This document shows, one piece after another, positions 53,828 through 62,689 of a DNA stretch of 64,000 bases (position 1 is the stretch's first letter; each line of letters begins with the position of its first letter). The position numbers and the translations under genes are program-made. The notes beneath the pieces were generated by a model. It did no database searches, had not been told where the DNA came from, and saw nothing but the letters and a program-made list of their open reading frames with translations. The DNA is from Flavonifractor sp. An10 (GTDB lineage Bacteria > Bacillota > Clostridia > Oscillospirales > Oscillospiraceae), in the NCBI RefSeq assembly GCF_002161215.1, contig NZ_NFMB01000004.1, forward strand, positions 248,001-312,000, in the 5' to 3' direction.

Positions 53828-56800
53828 TCAGTTCGCGGCGAAGGTCAGATCCACACTGACAGTAACAGCGGGGAGCTTCGTACCATCGGCGAGAGTGATA
53901 ACAACCTCGAACTCAACCACACGGGAGTCGTTTACGCTCGGGGCGCTCCAGTTGCCGGAGTAGGTGGCGACTACGCCATTCTCATCAGCCAGAGCAATCT
54001 TCTGGCCGTTCTTCAGCCAGCTCTGGATCTTAATGACCTCCGCCTTCACAGCCTCTGCAGCAGCGTTCTGGGCGGCCTCCTTGGTCAAGCCCTGCGTGGT
54101 GCCGGTCAGAGTCTCGGCCAGAGCCTCACGGATCGCGGACTCATTGCGGGCCGCAGCCTGAGCCTCGGTAACATTCACGACCTTGACGGTCACGGTCTGG
54201 TCGTCAGCGGTGCTGGCATCCTGGTTGCCCTCGAAGGTGCCGGTGAAGGTGTCGCCCTCCAGCTTCCAGGTACCCTTAGTGGAGCCCTCACCGGAAACAG
54301 TCACCAGATCGGTGATCGTGTCCTCGGTGATCACGTAATCATGGGGCACGGTCAGGGTGTAGCTGTCGCCGGAACCATCCAGCTCAAAGGCCAGTTTCAC
54401 GCTAGTCTTCTCCGTCAGAGTGACGTTGGCGTACACGGGGGTCGCCGCAGTGTTTACGGTGATCACGATGTCGCCGGTCACATGGCTGGCGGGGATGGTG
54501 TAGCGGTTATCGGCGGTGGCATTCAGGGTGTAATTGCCCTGGCCGCCGACGGTGTAGCTCACGCCGGTGACGGTGTAGCCCTCAGCGGGGGTCACGTTGA
54601 ACACCACGGCGTCGTTGGCCACCACGTAGTTGGTGCTGTCGACCTGCTGAGCGTTCTCCACCTTGGTAGCCGTCACGTTGCTGTTAGCGGCGAAGCTGAC
54701 CTTGTAGCTGGCGGAGGCCACGGTCACGGTAATGGTGTAGGTCTGCTGCTCATTCGCGGCGTTGGTGATGGTCACGCGAATGATATCGCCGTTCTTCAGA
54801 GCGGTATTCGCGTCGTCGGCAACCGCAGCGCCGTTGAGGGTCACAACATAGTTGTAGGCGGTGTTGTAGAGCACGACGTTACCATAGACCCGAGCGTTGG
54901 CCGTAGCTACGTCGCCGGCCAGAACCACAGAACCGGTCTTGTTGTTCTGGTTCAGGGAGACAGCAACACCCTTGACATCCATGGAGGTCAGCCAGTTGCC
55001 GGCCACGGGGGTGGTGGTGCTGCCGCCGGGCAGGATGTCCATGTTGGCGTTGATGCTGCCGGTGCCGTTCAGGGTGGTGTAGACGGGGTTGCCCACCACG
55101 GTCACGTCGGCGGTGTTGTTCAGGGTCAGGGTGCCGGTCACGATGGTGCCGGAGATGGACACCACGCCGGAGATGGAGACGTTGGCAGCCTCGAGGTTAC
55201 GGGCGGTACCGCGGTTCTGATAGATCTCGCCGTTTTTACCAACGGTCACGTTGCCGGTCATGTTGATGGAAGCGGTGTTGCTCAGAGTCAGGGTGCCGTT
55301 GTTCACGTTCAGGTTGCTGCCGGAGATCACGCCGCCCACAGTGGCGCTGCCAGCGGAGGTGTTGCCGATGGTCAGGGTGCCGGGGGCATACACAGTAACG
55401 TTGCCGCGGGCGATCAGGGTGCGGGTGCTGTTGACCTCGCCGCCGTTGATGTAGTAGTGGTTGGCCTCAATGTGGCCGTTGACGATCAGGTAGTCCACCA
55501 TGACGTCGCCGTAGACGTACACGTTGCCGGTGGCGTCAACGGTCAGATCCTGGATCAGGTTGGCAGCGATCGTGGCGTTGTTGGTCGTGTTGCCGACGAT
55601 GTCGCCGTACACGCCCACGCGGCTGCTGATGCTGGTGGTCTCGGCCAGCAGCATGTCGTTGCCGACCTGGGTGTTGACGGTAACGGTGCTGGTGAGATCG
55701 GCCTTGCCGTTGTTGTTCACATAGTAGTCATCGCGGATGCGCAGAGCGCCGTCGCCGGTCACGGTATAGCCGTTCTCGCGCAGGTCGCCCTCCACCTGGA
55801 GGATGGTGCCCTCAGGAATGTACAGGTTGTCAGACAGAGTCAGGTCGCCAAGGACGCGGACGTTCTTGTCATCGAACAGGTACTGCTGGATCTGCCACTG
55901 GCCCCAGCCGGAGAAGGGATAGACGGTCTCGAAGCCGGTGGTATCCCAGTTCCAGTCAAAGTCGCCGCCGATGGTGGTGCTGTCGGCGTCCCAGATCCAG
56001 GCGGTGCGCACCTTGCCCTCGGACACGATGATGACGGTGTTCACCACCACGTTCTGCTGGAAGCGGCCGGTGGTGACGGTGTCGTTGGCGCTGTCGACCT
56101 CGGTCACGTCCCACACAGCGGCGGTGCTGGGCAGAGCCAGATAGATGCCGTTGTTCAGGTCGACGGTGCCGTTGATCAGCAGATCAGCAGTGCCGCTGTA
56201 CTGGGCGGGAGTGCCGATGTCGTAGGTGCCGTCGGCGTTCTCGCTGTAGGTCCAGGCCATCATGAAGTCGGTGCGGTCATCCTCGTCGAAGCTGCCCTGG
56301 TCATCGATCTGGATGGCCTCGACGGTGCCGTCCTCGAACACCACGTTCAGCTCCAGCAGATCCTTGCCCACAGCGTTGGCGGACAGAATCAGCATGTAGT
56401 TGTCGGCCACGGTGTCGGGCTTGGCCTCAAACAGGATCACATCGGCCAGGTTGGAGGCCTTGTACTCGCGGTTGGCGGTCTTCTCCAGCACGGGATAGAC
56501 CTGAACGTCGGTGGGCTCATCGATGTCGCTCATCTTGTCCCAGCCGGTGGCCACGCCGTACTCGCCGGAGTCAGCCACGCCGTCGCCGTCCTCATCGAAG
56601 AAGTAGAAGGCAACCGTGTTCAGATCCACAGCGTAGGTCTTGGACTCGGTGCGGCCAGCCATATCGCTGCGGGCGGAGGGGCTCACGGTGATGCGGCCAT
56701 AGCCGTTGTCGTAGCCGTCATAGGCCACATACTGCAGGTTGTCGCTCCGGGTGCCGTCCAGGAAGATCACATTGCCGTCGTCAGCCACGCCAGCGGTGGT

Positions 56801-58918
56801 CTTGACGTTGGTGTTGGCGTCGATCTCCAGGGTGTCGCCCAGACCGCCATCGCTCTCAAAGGTGTTGCCCTGCAGCACGCGCTCAATGGTCAGCTCGTCG
56901 CCAGCCTCGTTCAGGCTGTACTCGATGATGGAGCCAACAGCGCGGCCGGTGCGATAGCCGGTGTTGCCAGTGTCGTCATGCACGTCGCGGGAGCCCAGGT
57001 AGTACTCCAGCTTGACGTCGTTGGTCTCGCCCTTCACATCATCGGCGGCCTTGATGGAGTCAATGCCGGTGAACGCCTTGGCGGACTCCTTCCAGTTGAT
57101 GTCAAAGGTGTTCTCAGTGCCGTCGGCCATCAGGACCTTGATCTCACCGCCGCGGGTCAGAGCGTTCTGAGTCCAGGCGGAGTCCAGAACCAGGGCGTAG
57201 TTGGTCACAACATCCTCAGCGGGACGGACAGCAACCACGTAGCCGTTGGAATCCAGAATGAAGTCATAAGTGGTATCGAAACCGGGCACGTCCTTGGCGG
57301 CGGTGTCGATATCGAAGTGGGTGAGATCCACATCCACCATGGAGGCGGCGTCCAGGATGTAGGACTGATAGTAGGTCTCGCCATCGTCAATGGTGATGTA
57401 CAGTTCGTCGTCCTTGTCGCGGTCCACGCGGGTCATCTTGCCGGTGACGATCTCGGGGTTGGCAACATAGGTGCGGCCGCCGTACTGGACGTAGAGGATC
57501 AGATCCTCAGCCTCCAGGGACAGGGTGTCAGTGGTGGTCACGCCGTTCAGAGACACCTTTTCGGCGCTAACCACATCGGCCATGTCCTCGGTGACATTCT
57601 CGGTCTTGCCGGTCAGGACATTGCGGGTGGTGCGGGTGGGCGCATAGAAGGACAGGGTCTCGTTGCGCTCGTTGTAGCGGATGACCTCGGACAGGGTCTC
57701 CTGCAGGTACAGCACATACTCGGCGGTGCCGTCATCGTTGTTATCGATCACCTGAACCTCGATGCCGTTGCGGCCGAAGTCGCTGCCGCCGTCATCGTAG
57801 TAGTTCTCGTTGATCCAGTCAATGGCGGCATCCTGATCCTTGAAGTAGCCGTAGTTGACATAGTACTCAGTGTTGTCATCCACAGCCACGCCGGTGCCCT
57901 TCAGGTAATCCTTCGCGGTATCCTGGGACTCAGCAGTGAAGTTGATGACATTGGCGTCATCATCGGTGGCCACGCCAATGACCTTGGAGTTGGCCAGGAT
58001 GGTGGTCTTCTCCACGTACATGGTCACAGCCTTGCCCATGTACTCAACAGGGGTGGCAACGTTGAAGGTGACGGGATCGTCCTCACGGACACCCTCAGGC
58101 ACCACGGTGTTGGAGGTGGTGGAGTCGTACACAACCACGTTATCCAGGGTGGTGCGGCCCTCGCGCAGGGCGGCGTCGGAGTCGGTCTCCTGCAGCTGCG
58201 CCCACTCGTTGGCAACCACAACGCCTTCCACGCGCATCACGCCGAACACGGAGCTCAGGATGGTGCGGTGGTCATCATAGGAGATGGCGTAGCCGTTGCG
58301 GTACTCCTGGATCAGCTCCACGTCCAGGGCGTTGTAGATCAGCAGAGCCGCGTCGTCACGGTTCAGCGGAGCGCTCACGTCCTTGGTAAAGTTGCGGAAG
58401 ATGCCCAGGTTCTGCGCCAGGGCGGCGGTGTTCAGCGCCCAGTCGTTGCCCACCAGGCCCTCGATGCTGGCGTCATAGCCCAGGGCGGTCAGCAGCATCT
58501 TGGCGGCCTCCACGCCGGTCACATTGGCGCTGGGGTCGAAGGTGTTGTTGCCGCGGCCGGCGATGATGCCCAGGGTATAGCAGTAGTTGATATACCCGCG
58601 GGCCCAGTTGGCCGCGATGTCGGTGAGGCCGCTGTTGACATTCTGATACAGAGTGTCGCAGTCCTCGTTGTTGGTCAGGGCGACAGAAATCATCTTCGCC
58701 ATCTGAGCGCGGTCCACGTTGCCGGTGGGGTTGTAGGTGCCTTGGTCGGTACCTTCAATGATCCCCAGAGTGGTCAGCATGGAAACCGCATCCTTGTTCA
58801 CGATTTCGTCCCGGTCGGGGAAATCGTTGTAGCTCACAGCGCCGGCCCCGACAACCATCATGCCGATCAGCATGGCGGCAGCCAGAATCAGGCTGAGAGC
58901 CCGTTTGAGGTTTCTCAT
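53828..58918 (-). CDS. Giant S-layer protein with SLH domains and beta-helix (SLH 2)
   Basis: 1,696 residues from the ATG at 58918; the frame extends to 59011 but the same AAGGAGG as in SLH 1 fixes this start. Architecture as SLH 1: signal peptide, three SLH repeats, Asp-rich middle, beta-helix region (YLIVNGHIEANHYYINGGEV, GNVTVYAPGTLTIGNTSAG) and Ig-like C-terminal domains (TYTITVTVASASYKVSF, GYTVTGVSYTVGGQGNYTL). The proteins are alike throughout, but the DNA is identical only over the first ~177 codons. The C-terminal domains diverge most. The two are probably alternative or co-expressed S-layer subunits. Confidence 0.92.
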   Translation of the reverse strand: MRNLKRALSLILAAAMLIGMMVVGAGAVSYNDFPDRDEIVNKDAVSMLTTLGIIEGTDQGTYNPTGNVDRAQMAKMISVALTNNEDCDTLYQNVNSGLTDIAANWARGYINYCYTLGIIAGRGNNTFDPSANVTGVEAAKMLLTALGYDASIEGLVGNDWALNTAALAQNLGIFRNFTKDVSAPLNRDDAALLIYNALDVELIQEYRNGYAISYDDHRTILSSVFGVMRVEGVVVANEWAQLQETDSDAALREGRTTLDNVVVYDSTTSNTVVPEGVREDDPVTFNVATPVEYMGKAVTMYVEKTTILANSKVIGVATDDDANVINFTAESQDTAKDYLKGTGVAVDDNTEYYVNYGYFKDQDAAIDWINENYYDDGGSDFGRNGIEVQVIDNNDDGTAEYVLYLQETLSEVIRYNERNETLSFYAPTRTTRNVLTGKTENVTEDMADVVSAEKVSLNGVTTTDTLSLEAEDLILYVQYGGRTYVANPEIVTGKMTRVDRDKDDELYITIDDGETYYQSYILDAASMVDVDLTHFDIDTAAKDVPGFDTTYDFILDSNGYVVAVRPAEDVVTNYALVLDSAWTQNALTRGGEIKVLMADGTENTFDINWKESAKAFTGIDSIKAADDVKGETNDVKLEYYLGSRDVHDDTGNTGYRTGRAVGSIIEYSLNEAGDELTIERVLQGNTFESDGGLGDTLEIDANTNVKTTAGVADDGNVIFLDGTRSDNLQYVAYDGYDNGYGRITVSPSARSDMAGRTESKTYAVDLNTVAFYFFDEDGDGVADSGEYGVATGWDKMSDIDEPTDVQVYPVLEKTANREYKASNLADVILFEAKPDTVADNYMLILSANAVGKDLLELNVVFEDGTVEAIQIDDQGSFDEDDRTDFMMAWTYSENADGTYDIGTPAQYSGTADLLINGTVDLNNGIYLALPSTAAVWDVTEVDSANDTVTTGRFQQNVVVNTVIIVSEGKVRTAWIWDADSTTIGGDFDWNWDTTGFETVYPFSGWGQWQIQQYLFDDKNVRVLGDLTLSDNLYIPEGTILQVEGDLRENGYTVTGDGALRIRDDYYVNNNGKADLTSTVTVNTQVGNDMLLAETTSISSRVGVYGDIVGNTTNNATIAANLIQDLTVDATGNVYVYGDVMVDYLIVNGHIEANHYYINGGEVNSTRTLIARGNVTVYAPGTLTIGNTSAGSATVGGVISGSNLNVNNGTLTLSNTASINMTGNVTVGKNGEIYQNRGTARNLEAANVSISGVVSISGTIVTGTLTLNNTADVTVVGNPVYTTLNGTGSINANMDILPGGSTTTPVAGNWLTSMDVKGVAVSLNQNNKTGSVVLAGDVATANARVYGNVVLYNTAYNYVVTLNGAAVADDANTALKNGDIIRVTITNAANEQQTYTITVTVASASYKVSFAANSNVTATKVENAQQVDSTNYVVANDAVVFNVTPAEGYTVTGVSYTVGGQGNYTLNATADNRYTIPASHVTGDIVITVNTAATPVYANVTLTEKTSVKLAFELDGSGDSYTLTVPHDYVITEDTITDLVTVSGEGSTKGTWKLEGDTFTGTFEGNQDASTADDQTVTVKVVNVTEAQAAARNESAIREALAETLTGTTQGLTKEAAQNAAAEAVKAEVIKIQSWLKNGQKIALADENGVVATYSGNWSAPSVNDSRVVEFEVVITLADGTKLPAVTVSVDLTFAAN

Positions 58919-58938
58919 TCGGATCTTCCTCCTTCTAA
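58389..58938 (-). repeat. 550-bp perfect repeat, SLH 2 copy
   Basis: Partner of 50707-51256, in direct orientation 7,682 bp away. It covers the ribosome site and the 5' coding part of SLH 2. Confidence 0.9.
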
Positions 58939-58947
58939 ATTTTAGCC

Positions 58948-58976
58948 CGTGAAGAGGAGGAAACCTCCCCTTCACG
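58948..58976 (-). promoter_or_regulatory. Hairpin in the 5' leader of SLH 2
   Basis: CGTGAAG...GGAGG pairs with CCTCC...CTTCACG around an AAA loop, 30 bp above the start codon. The SLH 1 leader has only a weak version, so the two genes may be regulated differently at RNA level. Confidence 0.45.
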
Positions 58977-59137
58977 AACTTACATGCATAATATACACGC
59001 CTTTGGGGCACCCGTCAAGCGCTCGGACGGGTTTGTAACAAAAGAGTAATATTGCTGCCAACCCTTTTCTTGCCCTGGAATTTTGTGATACAATGATAAA
59101 ACAGATAAGCGAATTTATTTGCTTTTGGAGGGATTTG

Positions 59138-60466
59138 ATGCTGAAACTATCTGACGCCGCCGCCCTTGCGGACAGCCGGGGGGAAGCGCCCGCGCCGCCG
59201 GAGCTGCTCCACCTGGCCGGGCACTACCGGCTCAACCGGATAACCCAGCCCGTGCTGGAGGATCTGCGCCAGCGGCTCTCCCGGAAGGGGGTCAGCCTGG
59301 CCGATTTCCAGCAAACCTACCTTCCTTATATAAAGGTATTGCTGGAGGCCGCCGTAGCCAGCGGTAGTCTTGGCGAAGTTCCCCGCCTTTTTGACTACGA
59401 CCTCCAGCCTCTCCCCTTCCGCGCGTGTTGTCCGCCCTGGCTGGAGGACTTTTCCACCCGTTGCTCAAAGGCCACGTTGACCAGATATCAGGGCATCATT
59501 AAGCGCTTTTTGACCGTTTATTGGGGGGACACGGATCTGAGGGAGCTGGACGGCCCGGCGATGGACGCCTACCGCAGATATTACCTGGAGCAGCGGGGCG
59601 GCGCCCCCTCCCTCTTTTCCTCCCATATTGCCATCCTCTATTCTATTCTGGACTTCTATGTGGCGAAGGCCATCGCGGAGCACGGGCAGGACTCCCCTCC
59701 CCAGCCCAAGGAAAAGCCCCTTCTGTTAAAGGATGTGGCGCCCTATTGGCTGGAGAGCCTGCCGGCGACCACCCCCGACGCCCTGAAGGAGACGTACAAG
59801 GCCCATCTGGAGCAGTATCTTCTCCCCAATCTCGGCCTGTCCGACCTGCGCAGGTTCAACCCCCGCCGGATCCAGGACTATCAGGCCGCGCTCAAGCGCA
59901 GCGGGGGCGCCCCCTTTCTCAAGACCCACGTTGATATTCTGAATCAGATCCTCCGATACGCCGCGAAGAAGGGGCTCATGGACGCCATCCCGGCGCTCCG
60001 CGCCCCCCAGAAGCGCCGGCCCCATGACTCCCATCCGGAGCCCTCCTCCATCCCTCCCCGCGACCGGATGATGGAGGTGATCAACAGCGATCCCTCCGGC
60101 CTTGATGTGCTCATTGTCCGGCTGGCATGGCAGCTGGGCCTCTTCAGCGACGAAATCCGCTTCCTGAAATGGTCCCAGCTTGACCTGGCCGCAAAGACGG
60201 CCCATGTCAGCGGCAGGGAGATCCCCATCCCTGATGAGCTGTGCGGATATCTGTCCAAGCGGCGCGGGGCCGCCTTCGCCTCCGGCGACAGCTATGTCGT
60301 ATCTACTGCGTCCCATCCAGAACCCTATAACTCCAGTTATATTTTCCGCCTGGCAAAGGAGCTTCTGTGGCGTTTTGGACTGGGGTATCTCTCCTTCGAG
60401 GAGGTGCGCCAGGACTACTACCGCCGCCAGAAGGACGCCTATATCAAAAAGCAACTGGGCATCTGA
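59138..60466 (+). CDS. Recombinase-like protein with two core-binding domains and a dead catalytic domain
   Basis: 442 residues from the ATG at 59138, with GGAGGG upstream. Two SAM-like core-binding domains occur in tandem: CPPWLEDFSTRCSKATLTRY (about 98-185) and KDVAPYWLESLPATTPDALKETYKAHLEQYLLPNLG (about 198-285). A tyrosine-recombinase-like domain follows (AWQLGLFSDEIRFLKWSQLDL). The catalytic Arg of GLR is Phe here, no HxLRH motif is seen, and the protein ends at KKQLGI, where the LGH box would begin, so His and Tyr are absent. It is probably a DNA-binding regulator, divergent from SLH 2. Confidence 0.75.
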   Translation: MLKLSDAAALADSRGEAPAPPELLHLAGHYRLNRITQPVLEDLRQRLSRKGVSLADFQQTYLPYIKVLLEAAVASGSLGEVPRLFDYDLQPLPFRACCPPWLEDFSTRCSKATLTRYQGIIKRFLTVYWGDTDLRELDGPAMDAYRRYYLEQRGGAPSLFSSHIAILYSILDFYVAKAIAEHGQDSPPQPKEKPLLLKDVAPYWLESLPATTPDALKETYKAHLEQYLLPNLGLSDLRRFNPRRIQDYQAALKRSGGAPFLKTHVDILNQILRYAAKKGLMDAIPALRAPQKRRPHDSHPEPSSIPPRDRMMEVINSDPSGLDVLIVRLAWQLGLFSDEIRFLKWSQLDLAAKTAHVSGREIPIPDELCGYLSKRRGAAFASGDSYVVSTASHPEPYNSSYIFRLAKELLWRFGLGYLSFEEVRQDYYRRQKDAYIKKQLGI

Positions 60467-60479
60467 GAAAAGACGGCTC

Positions 60480-60720
60480 GACGCCCAGCTGTGTGCCAAT
60501 ACGGCTGGAAAAGACGTAGCCTGCCACCTTTTTGGTGCATAGGTCCTTGACGAGTGGATTCTGGCAGCCTTCATCAACCGATGCACACTCCTTGCGAATA
60601 GGGACATCGGGGCTTGAGCATATGATACAGGCTGTCCAGCCCCAGTGCGGGATATTTCTCATGCAGCCCCACCGGCTCCCGCGTCAGCACTTGACTGTGC
60701 TTGCCCGCTGTCTTATCCAG
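60480..60720 (-). pseudogene. IS3-family transposase remnant
   Basis: Minus-strand pieces LHEKYPALGLDSLYHMLKP, RLMKAARIHS and VKDLCTKKVAGYVFSSRIGTQL, in different frames. They are close to the IS3 remnant at 35940-36986 (LHEKYPALGLDGLYHMVKP, VKDLCTKKAVGCAFSSRIDTQL). The large central part is deleted. Confidence 0.8.
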
Positions 60721-60743
60721 TAGGTGTACAGCACCAGGATTTT

Positions 60744-60795
60744 CTCTTCCATGTGCAACTTTTGCAGAACTCTTCCATGCGTAACTTTTGTAGAA
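60744..60795. repeat. Tandem 26-bp repeats left of IS481
   Basis: Two head-to-tail copies beginning CTCTTCCATG, at 60744-60769 (variant GTGCAACTTTTGC) and 60770-60795 (CGTAACTTTTGTAG). A copy identical to the second lies at the other end of the element (61846-61872, 27 bp identical including one more A). Confidence 0.85.
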
Positions 60796-61845
60796 TGTAG
60801 GATTACAATACATATTGGACAAGTGAAGAAAAAGGATGAAGGATAAGGCCTCATCGGTTAAAGTTGGAGTTGCAGACAACAACTTGACGAGAGGGGGCCA
60901 TATCCTTCATGAGCAAGAGTATAACACAGGACATGGCATATCGGCAATCCCTGATGAAGTACGCGGAGAAATACGGCGTCAGCCGGGCAAGCCGGAAGTA
61001 TAACAAAAGCCGGTCGTATATCTACTTTTGGAAGAAACGCTGGGACGGCAGAGCAGAATCCCTGGTTTGCCAGTCCCGGCGGCCCCACAGCCATCCAAAC
61101 CAGCACACAGAAGCAGAACTAAAACTGATCCGGGATATGCGCCGCCGCAATCCGAATCTGGGTATGGTGGAGTTGTGGCACCGGCTGCGGCAGCGAGGCT
61201 ACACCCGCCGCCCAGAGAGCCTGTTCCGGGTGATGAGAAAGCTGGGGCTGTTCTCACCTAAAGAGAAGAAAACGGCCTACAAGCCAAAGCCCTACCAGCA
61301 GATGACCTATCCCGGCCAGCGGGTTCAGGTAGATGTGAAGGTGGTTCCCCGCCGCTGTATCACAGACCCTGAGCTGCGCCTGTACCAATACACTGCTATT
61401 GACGAGTTCACACGCCTGCGCTTCCTGGCTGCCTACCCGGAGCACTCCACCTATTCCTCTGCGGATTTTCTGAAAAAGTTGTTCAAGTGGTATGCGCGCC
61501 GCGGAATCCGCGTGGAATGTGTCCAGACCGACAACGGTTTTGAATTTACCAACCGATTTTCCAACAGCAAGCGGGATCTCCCTACTTTGTTTGAGACCAC
61601 CGCCGCCCACCTGGGTATCCGCCACAAGCTCATCCGACCCTACACGCCTCGCCACAACGGTAAAGTGGAGCGTAGTCACCGCGAGGATCAGAAACGCTTC
61701 TATTCCTGCCACAGTTTTTACTCCCTGGATGACTTCGCAATGCAGCTCGCTGTCCATAACCGCCGCTCCAACAACTTCCCCATGAGGCCGCTTAGCTGGC
61801 TTTCTCCGAATGAATTCACTGTCCAATATGTTTGACAAACCTACA
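60796..61845 (+). mobile_element. IS481-family-like element
   Basis: 1,050 bp. The left end TGTAGGATTACAATACATAT and the right end, inverted, TGTAGGTTTGTCAAACATAT both continue TGGACA. A 27-bp direct repeat abuts both ends. Confidence 0.75.
60909..61835 (+). CDS. IS481-like DDE transposase
   Basis: 308 residues. The N-terminal helix-turn-helix (YGVSRASRKYNKSRSYIYFW) is followed by NPNLGMVELWHRLRQRGY and an rve-type core: VQVDVKVVP (first Asp), VQTDNGFEFTNRF (second Asp), HNGKVERSHREDQKRFY (Glu). There is no OrfA/frameshift organisation, which fits IS481 rather than IS3. Intact. Confidence 0.93.
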   Translation: MSKSITQDMAYRQSLMKYAEKYGVSRASRKYNKSRSYIYFWKKRWDGRAESLVCQSRRPHSHPNQHTEAELKLIRDMRRRNPNLGMVELWHRLRQRGYTRRPESLFRVMRKLGLFSPKEKKTAYKPKPYQQMTYPGQRVQVDVKVVPRRCITDPELRLYQYTAIDEFTRLRFLAAYPEHSTYSSADFLKKLFKWYARRGIRVECVQTDNGFEFTNRFSNSKRDLPTLFETTAAHLGIRHKLIRPYTPRHNGKVERSHREDQKRFYSCHSFYSLDDFAMQLAVHNRRSNNFPMRPLSWLSPNEFTVQYV

Positions 61846-61872
61846 ACTCTTCCATGCGTAACTTTTGTAGAA
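61846..61872. repeat. 27-bp repeat right of IS481
   Basis: Exact copy of 60769-60795 directly after the right end of the element. Confidence 0.9.
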
Positions 61873-61934
61873 CACCTTGCTATATTGACGCAAAAGTGCT
61901 ATTCTTATAACAATATAGCTATCCTCTTAGTTCA

Positions 61935-62165
61935 GCCTGACAGAAGAAGCGATGGCCATGGCGAGATGCTCCAGCAGGGAATTGCCGATGTAGCGGTGGC
62001 TGAAACGGAAGCAGTACTCGTTCAGATAGGCCTGAAGGTAGGTTTTAGGTAGGCCGTGGTAAGTCCCCAGGCTGAAGGCTTTGACGTTGCTGACCACAAC
62101 GTGCAGCCAATGTGGCAGGCCGGAGCTGAGACCGTAAGGTCTGTACTCATGGATGTAATCTAGTC
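61935..62165 (-). pseudogene. IS1595-family transposase fragment
   Basis: The minus-strand translation gives DYIHEYRPYGLSSGLPHW, VVVSNVKAFSLGTYHGLPKT and YLQAYLNEYCFRFSHRYIGN, the C-terminal block of ISXO2-like (IS1595) transposases. It ends with a stop after SVRLN. The N-terminal two thirds is missing. Confidence 0.8.
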
Positions 62166-62342
62166 TGTCTTTCCAAAGATAAGGTTACAGGGTTCTGTGC
62201 CCTACTTTTTGATGCTTGAAAAAGTGCCCGACAGTCAGTATAAAGTCGCTCCAGCGAGATGCTGGGCCTACTCGCCTTCACATGCCATGTCGTGTGCCTG
62301 CCCCCTCAAGTCTATTATATACCAAATTACAACTTGCTGTGT

Positions 62343-62510
62343 CTAGGGCTTGTTTGAAAATTGGCGATGTGCCCAGCGGCGAGGGATTTTGGGCCGCTGG
62401 CAAGCAATTTTTTCGCGGGAATCCTGACGGATTTCAAGGAAAAATTGCGCCGTCCAGGGGACAAAAGACCCGTCGATTGGGCATGTTGATATTTTTCAAA
62501 CAAGTCCTAG
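62343..62510. mobile_element. MITE-like 168-bp repeat
   Basis: Terminal inverted repeats CTAGGGCTTGTTTGAAAA (62343) and, inverted, CTAGGACTTGTTTGAAAA (62510), one mismatch in 18. The interior is non-coding and partly self-complementary. CTAG at both tips may be a 4-bp target duplication. Confidence 0.65.
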
Positions 62511-62689
62511 GTGCACTGTGTTTCATTCTTTTTGGTGCTTTGGAGTGCAGTGGAAAGAATCATAAAAATGAGCACAATATAAAGGCCTTCGCCCAGCGCC
62601 AACTTGAAAAGGCAGAAAACATTGGTTATCGGTTATTTGTGTTCAGCCTGGCCAGTGGAAGCCAAGTCCACAGGCCGCTGATTATCCGA

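Noticed and set aside
53813-58945. A 1,710-codon open frame on the plus strand opposite SLH 2
   Set aside because: Same reason as for SLH 1; its similarity to the other antisense frame merely reflects the homology of the two SLH genes.
60744-60795. Tandem 26-bp units as a CRISPR fragment
   Set aside because: The units are head to tail without spacers and no cas gene is present.
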